From: Polysphondylium violaceum
Taxonomy: Eukaryota > Evosea > Eumycetozoa > Dictyosteliales > Dictyosteliaceae
Direction of reading: 5' to 3'
Length of the DNA stretch: 64,000 nt
Assembly (NCBI GenBank): GCA_000277445.1
Contig: AJWJ01000035.1
Span: forward strand, 1 to 64,000
Positions within the stretch are counted from its first letter, which is position 1, and each line of letters opens with the position of its first letter. The translations under genes and the position numbers were made by a program. Below are positions 42,886 to 53,649 of the stretch, one piece after another. The notes below the pieces were generated by a model. It had not been told where the DNA came from. It made no database searches and saw only the letters and a list, made by a program, of their open reading frames with translations.

Positions 42886-44131
42886 ATGTCCTATAAAAAT
42901 ATTAGATGTGTTTTAGTTTGGTTAGATGGTGCCTTTTCATCATTTAATGAAAAAGAACTTTATAGAGATTTAGATCTATCATTTATTAATACACTAGTTG
43001 GTAATGGTTGTGCTGGACGTCTTTTAACATTACCAAATGAAGGTGATAATAATGAAAAAACATGTTTTACATCTCAACAATTATTTAATCAAATCTTGGG
43101 TTTTGAATCTAATATTACTTTAACAAATGATCTATTTAAAGAACAGTATGATCATTAGTTTCAATGGCTTTGTATATCATGATTACAATAGATATACAAT
43201 GACAATATATATATCTATCTAAATATTAATATATTGCCTATATATTATTATTTTATAGATATAGTCAACTTGTTTTAAAACTATTTAGTAATAATAATGA
43301 TATTGAATTAAAGGGTGGTAATGAAAATAGAGGAGTAATTGATGAAAACACCACACCTCAACAATTATTTAATTTTGTAGAATCAGAGTATCAAAAAGCT
43401 AAAAACTGTAATGATATCATCACTGTTGTACACATTAAACCCAAATCAGAGAGTATCAACGATAGAAGAGATTCTTTATTATTTTTAAATTCATTTTTCA
43501 AGATTCTATTGGAAAGTAGAGAAAAGGATGCTCATGATTACTATATCAATCTTGTATGTAGCTACAATAGAGGATCTGTAGATATAGCAACAACAACACA
43601 CTCTATTCCAATTCCATCCACTTTTAATCTTCCAAAACCCAGTACCCAATTTTTAAATGGTAAAGAAGTAAATCCAAAGTAAGTAAAAATGTATAAATAT
43701 AGTAATAGTGTGTGTGATTGTGTGTGTTGGTGTTAATTAATTTCCATTATTGTGTGGGTAGATATATTTTTTATTATAAAAATATTTAACTGATCATCAT
43801 CAACACATATTTTTTTATCTCACCCCTTTACATAAAATGATATTAATAATAATTTTATTCATCAATCAATCCAATCAATCAATCCAATCAAAAATAATAA
43901 CAACAACATCAACAACCAACTATCATCATCATCAAACAATAATTAACAATTATTAGTAAACAATCACCTCTCTTTGCTATTTACAATCATCCAATTTTAA
44001 CAAGAAAGGATGAAACAGAAGTGTTCAACGAAGAAGAGTTACTCAAAGGTAGCAATGGAAGTATATTATTAATCCAATATCTCAAAGAATTGGCTTTTAA
44101 ACTTAATAAAGTCCCAAAATATGGTGCTTAA
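42886..44131 (+). CDS. Conserved-looking protein of unknown function (weak alkaline-phosphatase-superfamily resemblance)
   Basis: 284 aa from three exons: 42886-43145, 43259-43678, 43957-44131, all GT/AG with matching phases; the second intron is long (278 nt). N-terminus MSYKNIRCVLVWLDGAFSS ... DLDLSFINTLVGNGCAGRLLTLP, then KNCNDIITVVHIKPKS, FLNSFFKILLES, and SPLFAIYNHPILTRKDE. The opening V-x-x-W/L-L-D-G followed by a helix and GCAGRL resembles the metal-Asp start of phosphoglycerate-mutase or alkaline-phosphatase-like enzymes, but I cannot find the other ligand sets, so this is a guess. Balanced composition and clean splicing argue for a real, conserved gene. No signal peptide. Confidence 0.7.
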
Positions 44132-45351
44132 GACAACAATAACAACAACACCTATACACAAAATAAACTATACTTTTGAAGAAAACGAATTACGACATAT
44201 TATGTTGTTGTTGTTGTTGTATTGAATATGAGTGTGAGTGAAGAGATGATGATAATGTTGTATACAATTTTTGATGCTTAGATTTTGTATTGATTAGATG
44301 ATGATTCCATAAATGGACTTGTTTTTCCTTTTTCCTCTCTCTCCTTCCAAGCTTGATAAGTTATTTAAAGATATTAAATGTTAATTTGTTGGGGTCCAAG
44401 TTTACACTACCACCAAACACCTCTAGAGGTGTGTTGTCTCATTTTAGTAATGAGGGGGTGATGGTGTAAATAAATTATGTTGTTCTCGTATCAATGTGTT
44501 TGTTATTTGTTGTGAGGAGACGATGTGATTTTAAGATCTTTGACTCCATCACAAACGGGGGTGGAGTTGTATACGAGAATTAGATTTCACAAAAAAGAGC
44601 TCGCGACAACATTTTTAATTTTTTAAAAATGTTTTTAAACACCACCCCTTATTTGTTTGCGACATTGTTTTTGATAAGAAAGAGATATGAGACTGACCCA
44701 TTTCTATAGACATACTCATTTGATTACATATTGAAAAAATGAGTGAGTGAATGTGTGTGTTGTGGTGATTTTAATTTATTTTTGTTGGTTTTTTTGTTTC
44801 TTTTTTTCTTTTTTTTTTTTTTTTGTCCTAGTTGTTATTTAAAACAGATATGTTTTTGTTATTTTTTTTTCCTTTCTCCTTTTATATTTAATTTAGAAAA
44901 ATTATTTCAACACACGAACCCCCCACACACACACATTTCACACACCTTAATCCAAATTTAAATTATAAACACACACACTATTTGCAAATAATAGATCTTT
45001 TATAATTTGTTGTTTTTGTTCTTTTCTTTTATATTTTTTTTTCATATATTACTATTTTTTTTGTTTTTTTTTTCATATATTACTATTTTGTTGTTTTCCC
45101 AAATTTATTTCACAATCTAAACCCTTCAGAATAAACCAATCATATCCCCAAAAAAAAAGTTTTTTTTTAAAAATTTTTTTTTTTATTTTGAAAATTTTCA
45201 AAAAAAATTGGCTCACACCTTTGTTATTGCGCAATAATAAACTTCGTCACCCATTTTATCCCGTGCACCACAAAGAGAGAAACATTGATTTTTTTAAAAA
45301 ACTTTATTTTTTGTCTTTTTTTTCCCATAGTTTTCAATAATATCCAATCTG
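44132..45351. other. Intergenic region with two structured elements
   Basis: 1220 bp. The left part holds the folds at 44401-44470 and 44483-44579 (separate entry). The right part is T-rich with C-rich CACACA blocks and is the likely bZIP gene promoter. No reading frame is credible. Confidence 0.55.
44401..44579. ncRNA. Candidate structured RNA/DNA element with a three-way junction
   Basis: Outer helix: TTTACAC (44401-44407) with GTGTAAA (44464-44470), continued by UA/UG pairs and CACC (44411-44414) with GGTG (44457-44460): 13 of 14 positions pair counting one G-U. Inside lie two hairpins: the perfect 16-nt palindrome ACACCTCTAGAGGTGT (44417-44432), and CTCATT/AATGAG (44438-44443, 44449-44454) with loop TTAGT. 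Next to it is a second fold: TTCTCGTAT (44483-44491) with ATACGAGAA (44571-44579), enclosing ACTCCA (44543-44548)/TGGAGT (44562-44567). GC content is above the flanks. It starts 270 bp past the preceding stop. Could be a 3' UTR element, an ncRNA or a miniature palindromic repeat; strand unknown. Confidence 0.4.
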
Positions 45352-45967
45352 ATGTACCAACAACAGTCGCACTATGTCAGTGCGCCACAACAGCACATCT
45401 ACGGTGTGGCCCCCCAACAATTGCAACAAACTTATCAACCTGCGCAATATGATTATTCGTATACCAACGCTTTAAATCAACCCCAACAACAACAACAGCA
45501 GCAATATCAACAACCACAGCAAATACAACATAGTAACAATGGACTAATTGATCATCAACAACAAATACAACAACAGATGCCTCATCATCAACAACAACAG
45601 CAACAACAACAATATGTAGATCCTTCATCAGATTACTATAAATCAGGGTCACCTTCCCCTGCAAATTATAACTCTATGCTAATGGCAACAAATAATGTAG
45701 TCAACAATATTAGACAATATCAACCTCAACAAGAAAAGCAAGTTGTGTTTGGAAATAATATGTATGGTGGAGGAGGAGCTGGAGCTGGAGGTGGAGGTGG
45801 TGATAATACATCTTTTGGATATCTACCCTTTTCAGATGAAAAGAATTTAATCCTTTTATCAGCTTTAGGTGAAGGATTTTACTGTAATCCACAACAACCA
45901 CAACAACAACAACAACAACCTCAGCAACAACAAATACAACACCAACACCAACACCAACAACAACACC

Positions 45968-46002
<35 letters not shown>

Positions 46003-47962
46003 ATACAACACCATCATCAACAGCAACAACCTCAACAACAACAACAACAATTTTATAGTCAACCACCAATGACACCAATGTCATCCTTATCTAGTATACC
46101 TTCATCACCTAGTATACCACCACAACAATTGGCAGGTTTTAATTCATCACCAGCAGTAGTTTCAACACCACCACCTCAAGTGAATCCATTCAAAGGGATG
46201 ATATCTACTCCACTTACACCTAATGGACATTATCCAAATCTACCAGTTCATTCATCGCCCGCTATTGATCCACAACAACACAAAGAACCAGGATCACCAT
46301 TTGCAGTAATTACAACAGCTGGTCTTCCACCACAAGCACCACAGGTACAACAACCAATTGCTCAAGCTCAACAAGTTCAAATTCCAACATCTCAACCAAC
46401 ACCTCAACCACAATCTGTACAAACACAAGCACAAGCACCACCACAAACACAAATACCTGTACAAACATCACAACAACAAGAACCAGCATCATCATCACAA
46501 TCAACACCAGCAGGAGGCAAAACAGTATCTACTCAACATTGTCATCCACAGACTAGTCTTTCACAATACCAACCATCCATTGGTAAATCCTCTGCTATTT
46601 CATCTTATATTTTACCTCAAGATTTTGAAGAAACTTTAGCAAATCTAAGTGAAAAACAAAAAAGTAGAAGAAGGTAATAATTTAATAGTTTATATTAATT
46701 TTATTATTATGTATTTATATTAAGTATACTAATATATCTTTATTAAATAATATTATAGAGCAAGTCAAAATCTTGCAAGTAGAAATTATAGACAAAGAAA
46801 GAAGGCCTATATAGGTGAGGTAGAAACTCGTCTAGATGGTATTGTTTCAGAGAATGATAGATTGAAAAAAGAACTTTTTGAAGCTAAAAAAGTCATTGAT
46901 AAACTAATGACAGAGAATAGTATACTAAAGAATGGTGGTAAACTCCCAGAGAAATCAGATATTCCAGGCTGTACTGGTTCTGAAGATGAGGATGAAGCTG
47001 ACTTTGAAAATTCACTTAATCCAATTGAAGATGAACTTGATATCAATGTTTTGGTTGATAAACTTGAGGTTGGCATGAAGATTTCCACTGCCAATGATGA
47101 TCTATCATCTACCCTTAAAACATTTTACAAGGCACTCAAGAGCAGACAGGATATCTATGTCAATCAAATCAAACAAATTGTCAATCCTTGTACTCAGGCA
47201 AAGTTGGCCATTTTAGATGGCGAAGTATCTGGTGCTATGCGTGGCAATCCTTCTACTTTGATGGGTGGCGATAGTTGTGGCTTACAACTCAGAGGTGCGA
47301 TTCAAGTCGACAGTGATCCACCAATGAAGGATAGCAGTCCTGTGTTATCACCTGTTAGTACACCAATTCAAGATTTAGAACCTACCAATTGGTGGATTTC
47401 ATTCTGTCAAGAGGCATCAATCAATGATGAACAAGAGACCAGAGTTAGACAACTACGTCAAGAGAGTAATTACAAACACAAGAGAATCACCAAGGATAGA
47501 AAACAATTAAACAAAGAGATTAGAGACTACTATCACTCTAAAGTTTTCAAAAAGGAAAAATCAAACCGTAGTAGTATGGCTAGAGAGAACAATACGAACT
47601 CAAGTAGTGGCAACAATAACAATAATAATAGTAATAATAATAGTAATGGTAATAATAATAATAATAGTAATAGTAATCCATCAAGTGATGATAATATGCC
47701 AAATATTGAACAAACTACTAGTCCAGTCTCAACTTCATATCTCTCTTTATTAAGTGAACTTTTGGATCAACTCAAAGAAAATCTTGATCACGAAAATGAA
47801 TTATTACTTCAAACATATGAAAAATTGGGTTATATTTTAACTCCATATCAAGAAGCTCTCCTCATTACAAAGATTTATAATAACATTTTTGGTGATGAAG
47901 AATACTCAAATGTTCAAATGCTTCATGCTATTTGGGATACCATTTTATATTCTTATAAATAA
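45352..47962 (+). CDS. Gln-rich bZIP transcription factor
   Basis: 841 aa from two exons: 45352-46673 and 46759-47962; the intron splits an Arg codon inside the basic region. The first ~430 residues are Gln/Pro/Ser-rich (long CAA tracts), then RRRASQNLASRNYRQRKK, an N-x7-R basic motif with Tyr where Cys/Ser is usual. The zipper reads as heptads L-N-L-I-N (TRLDGIVSENDRLKKEL ... VIDKLMTENSIL), so a short zipper with two Asn core positions favours homotypic or selective pairing. The C-terminal half is well conserved in look (NWWISFCQEASINDEQETRVRQ, YLSLLSELLDQLKENLDHENE). It belongs to the dictyostelid bzp/Dim group; I cannot say which member. Upstream sequence is C-rich. Confidence 0.88.
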
Positions 47963-50900
47963 TCAACAAAATATTTAGATTCATATATATTCAACCAATT
48001 ATATCATATATTAATCAATTTGAACAACAACAAATACACACTAATAATAATAATAATATCAAATATTTCATCGTCATCAAACACATACCCCACATTTTAA
48101 TTGTATTCTATTCTTTTTGGTCAATGACATAGATCTATGATTATTGTTACTTTTGATGATGATGATAATTATGATGATGATGTTTTATTTCCTTTTTTGT
48201 ACAAATGAGGAAACAGAGAAGAGAAGAAAGAAAATTATCTTTTTTTTTCAAATACATTCCCACTCACACCCAACTAAACCCTATTGTAAATAAACCATTA
48301 TTCGAACTTTTACTATTGTATAAAATTTAGATTTATTTCCATACTTATGTCTCTTTCATAACGCGATTTCCTTCTTCATCATTTATGATTCTAGTTTATC
48401 AATATTGTGCAATGCTTGAATCATATGTGTTTATTGGAACTGTTTTACGCACACACCACATGTGGTGGGTATGTGGTGTTTTGGGTGAATTGAATTCAAT
48501 TCCAAGTGTGTGATACTAACTCTCAAAAGTTTTTTGATAATCTATTTACCAATGAAAATTTCCAACACACGCATTAATCTCAGATTTAAAATTAGATCTT
48601 TTTTTTATCATTCTGTTGATTTGTTAAATTCATATTGTCAAGAGTGTAAAATTATTGTACCACTTGGTGTCAACACACACGTCGAAATAAACACTCTTAC
48701 TTTGAGATATTTTGTATGGTTTTAGTGTGGTTTTTTGTTTGTCGCATAAAAAATAATTCAACAAAGGGGATTGGGTTAATAAGGGTGAAAATACATATTT
48801 CGAAGTGATAACACAAAGGTTAATTGTTTGTTTGAGTAGGGGTCTCCTAGTTGGAATCAAATAATAAAATATGGAGAGACATATTTAAAGCATAAATAGA
48901 TGCCATCATCAAAAAAACCTTCTATATCGAAAGGGAAATCAAATCACTATCAATTTTATATTAATAAAAGAAAAAGAGCACGCATTGACTGATAAATATA
49001 GATTGTTTTTTTTTTTTTTTTATTAAAAAAACAACTTTATTCTATAAACGGATACGCATAGATCAATTTTAATATTAAATATCCTCAGATGTGCTAATTA
49101 TATTCGTGTGTGAAATAAGGGGTGTTTTGAAATGATCATAAATTAATTAATTGAGTATAAAAAAATAATTAAATAATAAATTTTTATTTGGGGGTATTGG
49201 GTGTAGAGAGTGGTAATTGAAATGAATTGAAATAAATACCAATAACAAAAATAACAACACACATAGAAACAATATGATCAATTATCTGATTGTTTATAAT
49301 TAAAAAACAAATAATGGAAAATGGTGAGAATAATGGGGAGGGGGTGCTAATCAAAACAGTTTCTCTATAGTTGAAAATCAGATATTCAATTTGTATTTAA
49401 TTCAATTTTATTTATTTTTTCCAAATTTTTTGAATGTGGCGTATCGGGCAGAGATTTAAATAGAAACCAAAAGTGCAACAGCAATAAACATCAAGCACTT
49501 GTTGATTAGTTGATTGTACAAAACTTCAAACAGTTTAAAAAAAATCGCTTTTTATTTATTTAATTTTTATTACCTCACCTTCTCAATTGTATCGATTTTA
49601 AATATTTGAATCTTTTGATTCCCATTAACCATTAGTTTTTTTTCTTATTTATTTAATTTATTTAAAACACTCCCTCCCTATTTATTTATATTTATTAAAT
49701 TATTTTAAAATTATAATAATTAACAAAACATATTGATATTTATTTTTTAATCAAAGTCATATTTTCAATTAGATTCCTTTCAACTGAAAATGTAAGTCTA
49801 TCATAAACTTTTATATAATCTTTTTGTTGTTTTTCCAACAATTTTAATTTTAAAAATAATCTGTTTCAAATAATTGGTATATCTTGATTGTTTCCAATCG
49901 TTTGTGATTGGGTTGACAATGATCAAAGGCTAGTTTTTAAAAGGAGTTAAACTTAAACTTAAAAACACTTCGTCGTACCTGATCATAATGGTTCAATCTA
50001 ACTATTCAATTGTTTAATTATCATTGTCCTTTTTGTTTTATCTAATATTAAATATCTATTGTTTTTTTTTATTAAATTTTTTATTGTTTTTTTGGTTCTC
50101 ACTTGTATTTTTATTTTTTCTCTATTCTTTTTCTTTTTGATATCAAAAAACCACATTTTTAACACGTTGGATATCAATATCCATACCAAACTCATTTGAT
50201 TTATATGTAAACAATAGACATATTATATATTAAATACCACGAATAAAAAACAAAAAAAAAAAAAAAACAACATTTATCTATCTATATCATCAAAAGATCT
50301 TTTAATCATAATCATTTCACCCATATGATGAAACGTTTATATATCATACACAATATTTTGTTTTTTGATAGATTTTAAGGAAACAAATATACCCAAACAC
50401 ACTTTCACCCACTACCCACAATCAATTTCAGATATATTTTCAAATTTATAAATATATTTTTTTCGTTTAAATAAAAAATCTTTCACCCACTTTTGGTTTA
50501 ACCACATAAAAATTAGTCAGTGTTTTTGTGTATTTATTATTAAATTAAATATATTTAATATATCTATTTTCCAATCTTTCCCACCAATCACACCCTCTCA
50601 CCCCAATCACACTCACAAAAATTTTCCTTACTTTGACACCCTCTAATTTGGGTATAATACAATACTACGCCACCCTCACACAACCCCAATATATAGCCCA
50701 ATATTTTTATTTAAATCATGATTTTTCATCATCATGAATATTAATAGATATATAAAATAAAATACTAATAAATTATACTCTATTTATTATTATGAATACA
50801 TATTTATGATTTATCACTATAGATATCATAACCAAATACACAACACACAGTAATAAAAACACAAGCTTTACACACACCACTACCACTACACACCGCCAAT

Positions 50901-51562
50901 AACTAATACCAGTGTGTTACTACCCATCAAAAAAAAAAAAAACAAACCAAAACAAAAAACACAAAACAATTAATCCTTTTGTCAGTTTCCATCTCTTTAC
51001 ACTATTTTAAGGTCAGCAACAAGCATATACACACTGAAATCTCAAATAACAATAGTTTCTGTTGTTTAAATAATCACACACTAACTTTAACACAACTAAA
51101 ACAACCACACCCTAACCCCTATCTATTCATTTGTTTAAAAATTTATATCAATCCGGAATATTAATAATAAACACAATATATCCAAACAAAGAACATTATC
51201 AAATTGGGCAACAAAAAATAGAATAATAATATTTTTAAAAATATTTATTATTATATATCAAAGACAATATTACAAATAATAACAATAATAGTAATAGTAA
51301 CAATAGTTTTCATTAACAACAACACTAGTAACAATAATATTCTTAGAGGTATTTTTTTGTCAACAAAAAAAACTCTCATACAATACCACCCACTATTTAA
51401 TATTACAATTTTGTAAATATCCAACAAACTATACCATTACTCTATTGTGGCAAACTTTCTAAAAGTTTTTCGAGATATTTTAAAACAATATCATTGCCCA
51501 ACTTTTATAGAATTACACTAGTAAAAAAATCAATATTTATAAACAACACACAATAAAATATA
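47963..51562. other. 3.6-kb gene-free region
   Basis: AT-rich with no supported gene. A perfect 14-nt palindrome CACCACATGTGGTG lies at 48454-48467. The plus strand from about 50380 to 51520 is strikingly G-poor and A/C/T-rich (CACACA, CCACC, ACCCTC blocks), a pattern shared by other upstream regions here. Likely the bZIP 3' flank and a long upstream region or 5' UTR of the methyltransferase gene; unannotated 5' non-coding exons are possible. Confidence 0.5.
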
Positions 51563-52502
51563 ATGCAAGTTGTAGAAGTCCAAACAACAACTCCTCCACC
51601 ACCAACACCAAATGTGGATGGAAAGGAAGGATATTGGATGAATATTGATGATTCTGATTCTCCAAATAAATTTATTCAATATGTAGATGAAGCTTCTAAA
51701 CAAGATCAAGTAAGTTTTGATTTGATTCATTGATAAAACAAAAAATTAAGATATTAATTAACAAAAAAACTATTACCATTAGATTATAGCCCATACAAGA
51801 TATTCCACAAGACAACTAAATCTTAATTTTGGCCAAAAAGTGATGGATGTTGGATGTGGTGCTGGAAAGGATTTGAGTAGATTGGAATCAATGGTAGAAA
51901 GCCAAGGACAAGTATTTGGTATGGATATAAGTAGAGAAATGGTAGAATGTGCCAAAAGTAGAATGTCTCATTTACCAAATGTAACAGTTTTTTGTGGTGA
52001 TGCAGCCAGTATTCCAATTGAAAATAATTATTTTGATGCCATTAGATGCGAAAGATTATTACAACATGTACCAAGTCCAGATCAAGTCATCTCTGAAATG
52101 GTTAGAGTAACCAAAAGTGGAGGTAGAATTGTAGTAACCGATGTTGATTGGTCATCGACCACCATATCCATTCCAAAAAGTATTGAAAAAATTAATAGAA
52201 TCATTTTAAATGAAGTCATATTTAATGCTCATCCAACCATTGGAATTCAATTAAAAGGTAGAATGAAAAAAAATCCCCAGATCGAAAACATCGAATTGTT
52301 TGCACAATGTTTATATACTGATAGTTTGAATATGGCCGATGAGTTCTTGTGGTTGGGTGAAAGAGGTAAAATGGCAGTTTCACAAGGTTTAATTAGTGAA
52401 GAAGAATATAATCTATGGAGAGAAACCATTGAACAAATGGAAGAAGAAGGAAGTTTTGTATTTACTATGAATATTTTTACAGTTAGTGGTTCCAAAAAAT
52501 AA
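51563..52502 (+). CDS. Class I SAM-dependent methyltransferase (UbiE/COQ5-like fold)
   Basis: 288 aa from two exons: 51563-51709 and 51783-52502, phase 0. Starts MQVVEVQTTTPPPPTPNVD. Motif I VMDVGCGAGKDLSRLE (about residue 70), post-I acidic MDISREMVE, motif II region CGDAASIPIENNYFDAIRCERLLQHV, motif III MVRVTKSGGRIVVTDVDWSS. The C-terminal part (EFLWLGERGKMAVSQGLISEEEYNLWRETIE) matches small-molecule methyltransferases. No presequence, so probably cytosolic. Substrate cannot be told; candidates are a quinone, polyketide or other small metabolite. No biosynthetic neighbour sits nearby. Confidence 0.9.
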
Positions 52503-52554
52503 TAAATAATATAACTACTATTTTATATATTGATTTTAAAAAATAATTTTCTTT

Positions 52555-52585
<31 letters not shown>

Positions 52586-52624
52586 GTTTTATTTTGTATT
52601 TACATTTAATCATTTAGATTGAGT

Positions 52625-52883
52625 TTATGAAAAATAATCCTCTTTAAATAGGATTTGATACTTAATAGCTGATGGATATAATAACAATTGTAGTGTACAG
52701 AGATCATGGATACTTAATTCACCTATAATAAAAAATATGAAAAAGAAAAGTTTAGAGATAAAATATTTGAATTAATAAAAATATTAAAATTGAAACAAAT
52801 ATAGTTATAAAATAAATATTTAATTTACCAATCAAATATTTAGATATTCTTTTAAAACATTTGTTTTAGCACAAGAATAAATA
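52625..52883 (-). pseudogene. Possible remnant of a small spliced gene
   Basis: Two segments look exonic. 52625-52722 begins after a TTATAG acceptor and reads GELSIHDLCTLQLLLYPSA through KEDYFS to TAA. 52829-52883, between an AG acceptor and a GGTAAAT donor, reads IYSCAKTNVLK in one frame and RISKYLIG in the next. Joined, the second frame feeds in phase into the last segment, but the upstream part is shifted by one base, so the gene looks frameshifted (or the sequence has a homopolymer error near 52850-52856). No start was found. It could belong with the 53009-53287 frame. Family unknown. Confidence 0.3.
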
Positions 52884-53008
52884 CTAAAAACAAACAAAAT
52901 AAAAAAAACATATAATTTAGTAATAATAAAAAAACAACCATTTTAGTTAAAATAGAATAATGTTTAATTTTTTAAAATGTTTATAAACAAACATGAAAAT
53001 TTTGTAGT

Positions 53009-53287
53009 TTAAATTTTTTTGTTTAATTCAATTGATTTTTCACTATTGTTCGAGGAAGAGGACGAGGAAAAGCCAATATCTAATAAATCAATTGAGAAAC
53101 TAAACGGATTAGGAGTTTTTTGACCATGTAAATTTAAAACACTGTTTAAAGAATTTGATTGGCTGTGCTCTATACTTGGAGCTCTCTTTAAGGAAATGGC
53201 GTCCGTACTATCAAAGAAAATTTTAGCTGACATTTCTTCTTTTTGATTTAATTGTCTTCTAGGATTTCCCATCCAATGTTTACTCAT
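53009..53287 (-). CDS. Small hypothetical protein, MSKHWMGNPRR type
   Basis: 92 aa, single exon. N-terminus MSKHWMGNPRRQLNQKEEMSAKIFF is strongly non-random and looks like a conserved short motif; the rest is Ser/Asn-rich with NPFSFSIDLLDIGFSSSSSS. I do not recognise a family. It may continue through an intron into the exon-like segments at 52625-52883, since no other stop context is convincing. No signal or membrane segment. Confidence 0.5.
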   Translation of the reverse strand: MSKHWMGNPRRQLNQKEEMSAKIFFDSTDAISLKRAPSIEHSQSNSLNSVLNLHGQKTPNPFSFSIDLLDIGFSSSSSSNNSEKSIELNKKI

Positions 53288-53649
53288 TTGTTTGTTAACT
53301 ATTTGTAGTCGGGTATATGTATATAAATATATATTAAATTTTTTATTATTATTAATAAAACAATAAATTTATAAAACACTATAAAAAAGCAAACAAAAAT
53401 GATATACACTATATTAAAAATATTTTGTAAAAAAATAATAATAATTTATTACTACTTTAGTTGAATCTAAAAAAGGGTTCTATATTGTTGTTGTAAAAAG
53501 GTAGAGTCGCTATATAAGTAAAATATATATATAAATTAAATAGAGAAAAGAAAAATAATGAAAAAGGAATATAAAAAACATCAATTTGTTTCCTTTAAAC
53601 ACTAAACTATTTCCTTTTTTGTTTGTTTTAAACTGTTTTTGCATGGGAT
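53288..53649. other. Spacer between the small orphan and the BTB gene
   Basis: 362 bp, AT-rich with TATATA stretches; promoter of the small orphan and 3' flank of the BTB-BACK-MATH gene. Nothing else seen. Confidence 0.5.

Noticed and set aside
45710-46084. Poly-Val and poly-Leu antisense frames in the bZIP gene
   Set aside because: Antisense of CAA (Gln) repeats.
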